DNA of 64,000 nucleotides from Promineifilum sp019695075. GTDB taxonomy: Bacteria > Chloroflexota > Anaerolineae > Promineifilales > Promineifilaceae. How positions within the stretch are numbered: position 1 is the first letter of the stretch; the number at the start of each line of letters is the position of its first letter. A program made the position numbers and the translations under genes. The stretch covers positions 24,533-88,532 of the forward strand of contig JAHCIO010000017.1 in assembly GCA_026129185.1 (NCBI GenBank). Reading direction: 5' to 3'. The notes under the pieces are model-generated. The model saw nothing but the letters and a program-made list of their open reading frames with translations, made no database searches and was not told the DNA's origin. Positions 58,826-64,000 of the stretch are shown piece by piece.

Positions 58826-58993
58826 GTGGTTGCTAGTCTAGCCCAATAGGGGGCCGGCGCAATGGGCGCGCGGGCGGCGCTTGGGCAACGCCAGGCGTAC
58901 GCCAACGCCGCCATTCTGCGCTTGACGCATCCCCCGCGGCCACTACAATAGAGTGATTGCCACCACCAACCGAATAGAGACGCATACGGCCAC

Positions 58994-59203
58994 GCGGGAG
59001 AGCATCTCCGCGCGGGATCGCCGAAGGGGCAAGCGGCCGGGCGAGCAAACTCGCCCGCCGGGAATCTCTCAGGCACAACGGACCGAGTGGCCGGGTTTCT
59101 TCTGGAAAGCGTCGGGCATGGGACGCGCCTCGCACGCCCCATCGCCGCCACCGAAGGGGCAAGCCGGCGCGGCCGGCGAATCTCTCAGGTTCATGACAGA
59201 GGA
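58994..59203 (+). ncRNA. Tandem glycine riboswitch
   Basis: Two aptamers are visible. Aptamer I (about 58994-59096) has GGGAGAGCATCTCCGCG, CGCCGAAGGGGCAAGCGG and AATCTCTCAGGCACAACGGA. Aptamer II (about 59097-59203) has CACCGAAGGGGCAAGCCGG and AATCTCTCAGGTTCATGACA. These are the conserved cores of glycine riboswitches. P1 of aptamer II can form from CTTCTG (59099-59104) and CAGAGG (59197-59202). The genes downstream encode glycine cleavage proteins. The rest of the 58826-59305 gap before the aptamers (58826-58993) holds the murJ upstream region; I see no gene in it. Confidence 0.93.
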
Positions 59204-59250
59204 CGCCGGCAAGATCGACCCGACGGGCGGCCTTGCCCGGCGTCCTTTTC
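59201..59250 (+). terminator. Riboswitch expression-platform terminator
   Basis: GGACGCCGG (59201-59209, with CAAG) pairs with CTTG-CCCGGCGTCC (59233-59246) and is followed by TTTT. The left arm shares its first bases with P1 of aptamer II, so glycine-bound P1 would prevent the terminator. That predicts expression ON with glycine. Confidence 0.75.
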
Positions 59251-59305
59251 GGCTCCTGGCGGCCATTGTGCAGCAACTCAATCACCCTTTCAAAGGAGAA
59301 TAGCC

Positions 59306-59698
59306 ATGACCCACAAGATTATGCCCGACCTGCGCTACGCCAAGACCGATGAGTGGCTGCGCGTCGAGGGCGACGAGGCCGTCGTCGGCATCAGCGACTA
59401 CGCCCAGGACGCGCTGTCCGACATCGTCTATGTTGAGCTTCCCAGCGCCGGCGAGACCTTTGAGCAGAATCAGGTCTTCGGCGTCGTCGAATCGGTCAAG
59501 GCCGCGTCCGACGTGCTGATGCCCGTCAGCGGCGAGGTCGTCGCCGCCAACGACAGCGTCGTCGAAGCGCCCGAATCGCTCAACGGCGACCCCTTCGGCA
59601 ACTGGCTCGTCCGCATTCGCATCAGCGATCCGTCGCAGATCGATGAGTTGATGGACGCCGCCGCCTACGAAGCCTATTGCGCCACGCGCGAGCACTAG
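59306..59698 (+). CDS. gcvH: Glycine cleavage system H protein
   Basis: GcvH carries the aminomethyl group between the other glycine cleavage proteins on a lipoylated lysine. The 130-residue protein has the lipoyl site GVVESVKAASDV, with Lys65, and full family length. The first part (RYAKTDEWLRVEGDEAVVGISDYAQDALSDIVYVELP) is typical. AAAGGAG precedes ATG 59306. It is under the glycine riboswitch. Confidence 0.97.
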   Translation: MTHKIMPDLRYAKTDEWLRVEGDEAVVGISDYAQDALSDIVYVELPSAGETFEQNQVFGVVESVKAASDVLMPVSGEVVAANDSVVEAPESLNGDPFGNWLVRIRISDPSQIDELMDAAAYEAYCATREH

Positions 59699-59760
59699 TT
59701 GGCTGCGAACGGCGGGCGATGGCCCGCCGCTCCCCTTCGCAGTCCCTGGAGGACCTTCCC

Positions 59761-62715
59761 ATGACAACCGCCTCTCCCCGTGCCAACTGGCAGGACATCA
59801 TTGAGGCCCACGCCGAGGGCGCCGGCAGCGCGCCGCAACTGAGCAACCGCGATCTGCTCATGCCCGCCGACCGCTTTGTCAAGCGCCACATCGGCCCGCG
59901 CAGCCACGACGTCAGCGCCATGCTGGGCGAAATGGGCCTGGATTCGCTCGACAAACTGGTCGAGCAGGCTATCCCCGCCGCCATCCGCATGGATGGCCTG
60001 CTGAACCTCGACCCGCCCCGCAGCGAACAGGCCGTCCTGGAAGAACTGCGCGAGCTGGCCGGCCGCAACAAGATCTACCGCTCCTACATCGGCATGGGCT
60101 ACTACGACACCATCCTGCCGCCGGTCATCCAGCGCAACATCCTGGAGAACCCCGGCTGGTACACCGCCTATACGCCCTACCAGCCCGAAATCTCGCAGGG
60201 CCGCCTGGAAGCGCTGATCAACTTCCAGACGATGGTCTGCGACCTGACCGGCATGGAGATCGCCAACGCCTCGCTGCTGGACGAGGGCACGGCGGCGGCC
60301 GAGGCCATGACCCTCTGCCAGCGCGCCCGGCTGCGCAACTCCAAGGCCAACGTCTTCTTCGTCTCCGAACTGGTGCATCCGCAGACGCTGGCCGTCGTGC
60401 GCACGCGCGCCGAACCACTGGGCATCAAGGTCGTCGTCGGCCGCCACGAGGAGTATGACTTCGCCGAGCCGACCTTCGGCGTGCTGGTGCAATATCCGGC
60501 CACCAACGGCGACGTGTACGACTACAAAGATTTCGCTGCGAAATCCCACACCGCCGGCGCGCTGGTCGTCGCCGCCACGGACTTGCTGGCCCTGGTGCTG
60601 CTGACGCCGCCGGGCGAGTGGGGGGCCGACGTGGCCTTGGGCAACAGCCAGCGCTTTGGCGTGCCGATGGGCTACGGCGGCCCGCACGCCGCCTTCTTCG
60701 CCACCCGCGACGAGTACAAGCGCATCATGGCCGGCCGTCTCGTCGGCGTGTCTGTCGATGCCACCGGCAAGAAGGGCTATCGCCTGACCCTGACCACGCG
60801 CGAGCAGCACATCCGCCGCGAGAAGGCGACCAGCAACATCTGCACAGCGCAGGTGCTGCTGGCGGTCATCGCCTCGATGTATGCCGTTTACCACGGCCCC
60901 GTCGGTCTGAAGCGCATCGCCACGCGCGTGCGGCTACTGACGGGCGTGCTGGCCGCGGGTCTGCGGCAGCTCGGCTACCGCGTCAACGAGACGCCGGTCT
61001 TCGACACGCTGACGATCAGCGGTGGCCGGCGCAATGCCGCCCAGGTGCGCGGCGCGGCCGAGGGCAACGGCATCAACCTGCGCTACAGCGGCAACCAGAT
61101 CGGCGTCTCGCTCGACGAGACGACGACCGTGGCCGACCTGGAGGCGCTCCTGGCCGTCTTCGGCGCGGCCGCGGGCGAGATCGACATCCCCGCCCTGGCC
61201 GACGACGTGGCCCTTGACTATGAGAAACCGTTTCAGCGCGGCAGCGCCTTCCTGACCCACCCCGTTTTCAACAGCTACCTGTCGGAGACGGAGATGATGC
61301 GCTACATCAAGCGGCTGGAGAATCGCGACATCTCGCTGGTACACTCGATGATCCCGCTCGGCTCGTGCACGATGAAGCTCAACGCCGCGGCGGAGATGCT
61401 GTCCATCACCCTGCCCGGCTTCGCCCATCTGCATCCGTTCGTGCCGCTCGACCAGGCCCAGGGCTATGCCGAGCTGTTCCGCCGGCTGGAGTCGTGGCTG
61501 ACGGAGATCACCGGTTTTGCCGGCTGCTCGCTGCAACCCAACTCCGGCGCGCAGGGCGAGTACACCGGCATGCTGACCATCCGCGCCTACCAGATCGGCC
61601 GCGGCCAGGGCGACCGCCACATCTGCCTCATCCCCGCCAGCGCCCACGGCACGAACCCGGCCAGCGCGGCGTTGGCCGGCATGGAAGTCGTCGTCGTGGC
61701 CACGGACGACCACGGCAACGTCGCTGTCGATGACCTGCGGGCCAAGGCCGAGCAGCACCGCGACCATCTGGCCGCGCTGATGATCACCTACCCCTCGACC
61801 CACGGCGTCTACGAGCGGGGCATCCGCGACATCTGCAAGATCGTCCACGACAACGGCGGCCAGGTCTACATGGACGGGGCCAACATGAACGCCCTCGTCG
61901 GCGTGGCCCGGCCGGGGGATTTTGGGCCGGACGTATTGCACCTGAACCTGCACAAGACGTTCACCATCCCCCACGGCGGCGGCGGCCCCGGCGTCGGCCC
62001 CATCTGCGTCGCCGCGCACCTGACGCCCTATCTGCCCAACCACCCCGTCGTCCCCGGCGTGGGCGGCGAGGACGCGCTGGGCACGGTCGCCTCCGCGCCG
62101 TGGGGCAGCGCGTCGATCCTGCCCATCCCCTACGCCTACATCGCCCTGATGGGCGAGTGGGGCCTGCAGGTGGCCACGGAAATCGCCATCCTGAACGCCA
62201 ACTACATCGCCACGAAGCTGGAGTCGCACTACCCGGTGCTCTATCGCGGGGCCAACGGCCGTGTCGCCCACGAGTGCATCGTCGATCCGCGCCACCTGAA
62301 GGATACCGCCGGGGTGACGGCCGAGGACATCACCAAGCGGCTGATGGACTTCGGCTTCCACGCGCCGACGCTGTCGTTCCCCGTGCCGGGCACGCTGATG
62401 ATCGAGCCGACGGAGAGCGAATCGAAGGCCGAACTCGACCGCTTCATCGATGCGATGATCCTCATCCGCGAGGAGATTCGCGCCATTGAAGAGGGGCGCA
62501 TGGATCACGACAACAACCCGCTGAAGCACGCCCCGCACACGGCCGAGGTCGTCCTGGCCGAGGCGTGGGAGCGGCCCTACAGCCGCGAGCAAGCCGCCTA
62601 CCCGGCCGACTGGGTACGCGCCGCCAAGGTCTGGCCCTACGTCAGCCGGATTGACAACGTCTATGGCGATCGGAATTTGTTCTGTGTTTGTATTCCGATT
62701 GAGGAGTATGCGTAG
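59761..62715 (+). CDS. gcvP: Glycine dehydrogenase (decarboxylating)
   Basis: GcvP decarboxylates glycine using PLP and hands the remainder to GcvH. The 984-residue single-chain form is typical of many bacteria; some have two subunits instead. The PLP lysine is Lys732 in LNLHKTFTIPHGGGGPG. GFAGCSLQPNSGAQGEYTG and PYLPNHPVVPGVGG are further conserved blocks. GGAGG precedes ATG 59761. gcvT is not in the window, so it must lie elsewhere. Confidence 0.97.
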   Translation: MTTASPRANWQDIIEAHAEGAGSAPQLSNRDLLMPADRFVKRHIGPRSHDVSAMLGEMGLDSLDKLVEQAIPAAIRMDGLLNLDPPRSEQAVLEELRELAGRNKIYRSYIGMGYYDTILPPVIQRNILENPGWYTAYTPYQPEISQGRLEALINFQTMVCDLTGMEIANASLLDEGTAAAEAMTLCQRARLRNSKANVFFVSELVHPQTLAVVRTRAEPLGIKVVVGRHEEYDFAEPTFGVLVQYPATNGDVYDYKDFAAKSHTAGALVVAATDLLALVLLTPPGEWGADVALGNSQRFGVPMGYGGPHAAFFATRDEYKRIMAGRLVGVSVDATGKKGYRLTLTTREQHIRREKATSNICTAQVLLAVIASMYAVYHGPVGLKRIATRVRLLTGVLAAGLRQLGYRVNETPVFDTLTISGGRRNAAQVRGAAEGNGINLRYSGNQIGVSLDETTTVADLEALLAVFGAAAGEIDIPALADDVALDYEKPFQRGSAFLTHPVFNSYLSETEMMRYIKRLENRDISLVHSMIPLGSCTMKLNAAAEMLSITLPGFAHLHPFVPLDQAQGYAELFRRLESWLTEITGFAGCSLQPNSGAQGEYTGMLTIRAYQIGRGQGDRHICLIPASAHGTNPASAALAGMEVVVVATDDHGNVAVDDLRAKAEQHRDHLAALMITYPSTHGVYERGIRDICKIVHDNGGQVYMDGANMNALVGVARPGDFGPDVLHLNLHKTFTIPHGGGGPGVGPICVAAHLTPYLPNHPVVPGVGGEDALGTVASAPWGSASILPIPYAYIALMGEWGLQVATEIAILNANYIATKLESHYPVLYRGANGRVAHECIVDPRHLKDTAGVTAEDITKRLMDFGFHAPTLSFPVPGTLMIEPTESESKAELDRFIDAMILIREEIRAIEEGRMDHDNNPLKHAPHTAEVVLAEAWERPYSREQAAYPADWVRAAKVWPYVSRIDNVYGDRNLFCVCIPIEEYA

Positions 62716-62721
62716 ATTGGA

Positions 62722-62787
62722 TTAGCAACTGTGCAAGAGAGGCAGACGATGAAGCTGCCTCTCTTGTTAGTAATTTGCAGTTGCTAA
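62722..62787. terminator. Nested double hairpin after gcvP
   Basis: The inner stem is CAAGAGAGGCAG (62734-62745) with CTGCCTCTCTTG (62755-62766), 12 bp. The outer arms TTAGCAACTG (62722-62731) and CAGTTGCTAA (62778-62787) are perfect inverted repeats of 10 bp. It terminates gcvP and marks the change to AT-richer DNA. Confidence 0.75.
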
Positions 62788-62794
62788 ATTGGCT

Positions 62795-63617
62795 ATGCTT
62801 ATGAATCAGAATGACCTCAAGTACCTCGAATTAGTCTTGACACCTATTCGCGTTTGTGCCCATTACAAACCGAAGTTCGGCCAAGGAGCAAAGGGCGATG
62901 GACTGACCTTAGCGCAGTTTCAAACGCTATATGAGAGCGATCCATTCTATAAGCTGGTTTGGGCTGGATAACCCAATGATGTATGCCGCTCACAAAGCAG
63001 CAGGCGGTATGACCAGCATTTATCGCCAGATCGGCATAGGTTGTGAAAGATTGTTCCGCGCGGTGCTTCAGGATCAACTTGAGCTTGATGCAACCGATGT
63101 AACGTGGTCTTACGATGTGTTGCTGGCGAATGGGAAAACAAGGACCCTTTACCTAGATGGGCGTGTCCCACTCCAAAGGATTCCAGATATAACAAAGCGC
63201 GATCGATTTCAGGCTTGGATGAGGGACTATGCTACTCTGATAGGTATTGAACCTGAAGTCTTCGCATCGCTTAACGGTGCGGTTTTCGAGATTCGTCAGG
63301 GATACAAGAGCAAGGACTCAAAAAGGCAAAATGCTGATATTGCGAACGCGGCGACCGCTTACACAAAGGCTTACTTTCCATGTGTTGTGATTCTCTCGGC
63401 TCAGATTGATAGCGATGTATTGTTGCGCTATCGCACAGAGAAATGGGGCGTAGTTACCGGTGTCAAGGGTGTGAACAATCCTCTCGTTTCAACATATGAT
63501 TTTATGCAGGATGTTATCGGTTATGATCTCGCCGCTTTTTTCCAGCGCAATAGTGCAACGTTGCGTGCAGAGATCGATTTAGCCCTGAAAGCACTGCTCA
63601 CGCCGGAGACGACTTGA
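62795..63617 (+). pseudogene. Type II restriction endonuclease, frameshifted
   Basis: Two overlapping frames carry one protein. The first ends LTLAQFQTLYESDPFYKLVWAG then stops at 62971. The second frame continues with LDNPMMYAAHKAAGGMTSIYRQIG and runs to 63617. One extra base near 62955-62970 explains the break; it may be a real mutation or a sequencing error. The later part has FEIRQGYKSKDSKRQNAD, a lysine-rich site of the PD-(D/E)XK kind, as in several type II endonucleases. Its last base overlaps the ATG of the methyltransferase gene (TGATG). Base composition is lower in GC than the rest of the window. The DNA target is unknown. Confidence 0.7.
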
Positions 63618-64000
63618 TGAACTCAGTCCGCAATCACGGCAGCTTACAGCAGCGCGCTGATTATACGCACCGATTCAACTCTAAGACCGGCCGGCATGGT
63701 TGGCTACGCTTAACGCTTGCTTACTCTGTGAAGATCGTCGAAGAAATTATTGAAAAGCACCCGGCAGCAAGGCGCGTATTAGATCCATTCTGTGGAACAG
63801 GAACGACTGCTCTTAGTGCTGCTTATCACGGGCATGAAGGGGTTACTACCGACATTAACCCCTTTCTCGTATGGCTTGCCAACGCGAAAACCGTCCACTT
63901 CTCCCAGGAGGATATTTCTCGCACTCGGATTGCGTCTGAGAGAACACTCGATTTAGCAAGGCGACGAGCTATTGAACCACTACCCGCCCCACCAATATAC
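63617..64000 (+). CDS. DNA methyltransferase, N-terminal part
   Basis: The first 128 codons of a gene that continues past the window. It has SAM-binding motif I in RRVLDPFCGTGTTALSAAYHG and the VTTDINPFLVWLANAK strand that follows. This is the N4/N6 amino-methyltransferase order, with the catalytic DPPY or similar still to come. It starts within the stop codon of the endonuclease (TGATG). Together they make a type II restriction-modification system, probably acquired. Confidence 0.88.
   Translation, partial: MNSVRNHGSLQQRADYTHRFNSKTGRHGWLRLTLAYSVKIVEEIIEKHPAARRVLDPFCGTGTTALSAAYHGHEGVTTDINPFLVWLANAKTVHFSQEDISRTRIASERTLDLARRRAIEPLPAPPIY

Overview
The window is a GC-rich, tightly packed bacterial chromosome segment. 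Its gene families and very short intergenic spaces suggest a filamentous member of the Chloroflexota, probably near Anaerolineae or Promineifilum-type lineages. That placement is inference from gene content; no rRNA or other marker is present to confirm it. I call 53 genes. Many neighbours on the same strand overlap by ATGA. Five convergent pairs share overlapping stop codons. Several genes appear to start leaderless, 6-10 bases after a -10 box.

Layout: 1-5.3 kb holds the end of aspS, an Nfu-like protein, an S51 peptidase, a YtxH-like protein, a membrane-anchored zincin and fabH. 5.3-9.5 kb is mutS followed by a degenerate histidine kinase and a CXXC-less thioredoxin-fold protein. 9.5-10.2 kb is an AT-richer SUKH gene that looks foreign. 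10.2-14.4 kb carries a threonine-synthase-like enzyme coupled to a phosphatase, and a P450 coupled to an SDR. 14.7-19.6 kb is acnA, a PQQ-propeller lipoprotein, a small acidic protein and radC. 19.6-22.3 kb holds a FecR-like protein, acylphosphatase and pyrD. 22.3-26.6 kb is a FadR-type regulator with an alkyl-DHAP-synthase-like flavoprotein and glpD, behind an operator of the E. coli FadR type. 26.8-31.5 kb holds a large two-membrane-segment protein, a DUF2344 protein, a LysM/M23 lipoprotein and a HIT protein. 31.8-36.5 kb is a tandem pair of proteins with only the ATP-grasp domain of PEP synthase plus a novel C-terminal region. 36.5-39.2 kb is a DHH-CBS-tRNA nucleotidyltransferase fusion.

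39.4-46.8 kb carries membrane and cell-wall genes, a methyltransferase, a four-gene GNAT-mmuM-NUDIX-EamA operon and a YugP-like peptidase. 46.8-56.6 kb is one alpha-glucoside/sucrose locus: LacI-type regulator with a near-consensus promoter and a perfect operator, AglE/F/G-like transporter, trehalose synthase, amylosucrase and ROK fructokinase. Together these would import sucrose or maltose-type sugars, turn sucrose into glucan plus fructose, phosphorylate the fructose and interconvert maltose and trehalose. 56.7-58.8 kb has a DUF1232 protein and murJ. 58.9-62.7 kb is a tandem glycine riboswitch with a terminator platform controlling gcvH-gcvP. From 62.7 kb the composition drops in GC and a type II restriction-modification pair begins, with its endonuclease frameshifted.

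The strongest candidates for new biology are the tandem ATP-grasp pair, the FadR-operator-ether-lipid-like cluster outside Gammaproteobacteria, and the degenerate kinase/thioredoxin couple behind mutS. Several families of intergenic palindromic repeats are also recorded.
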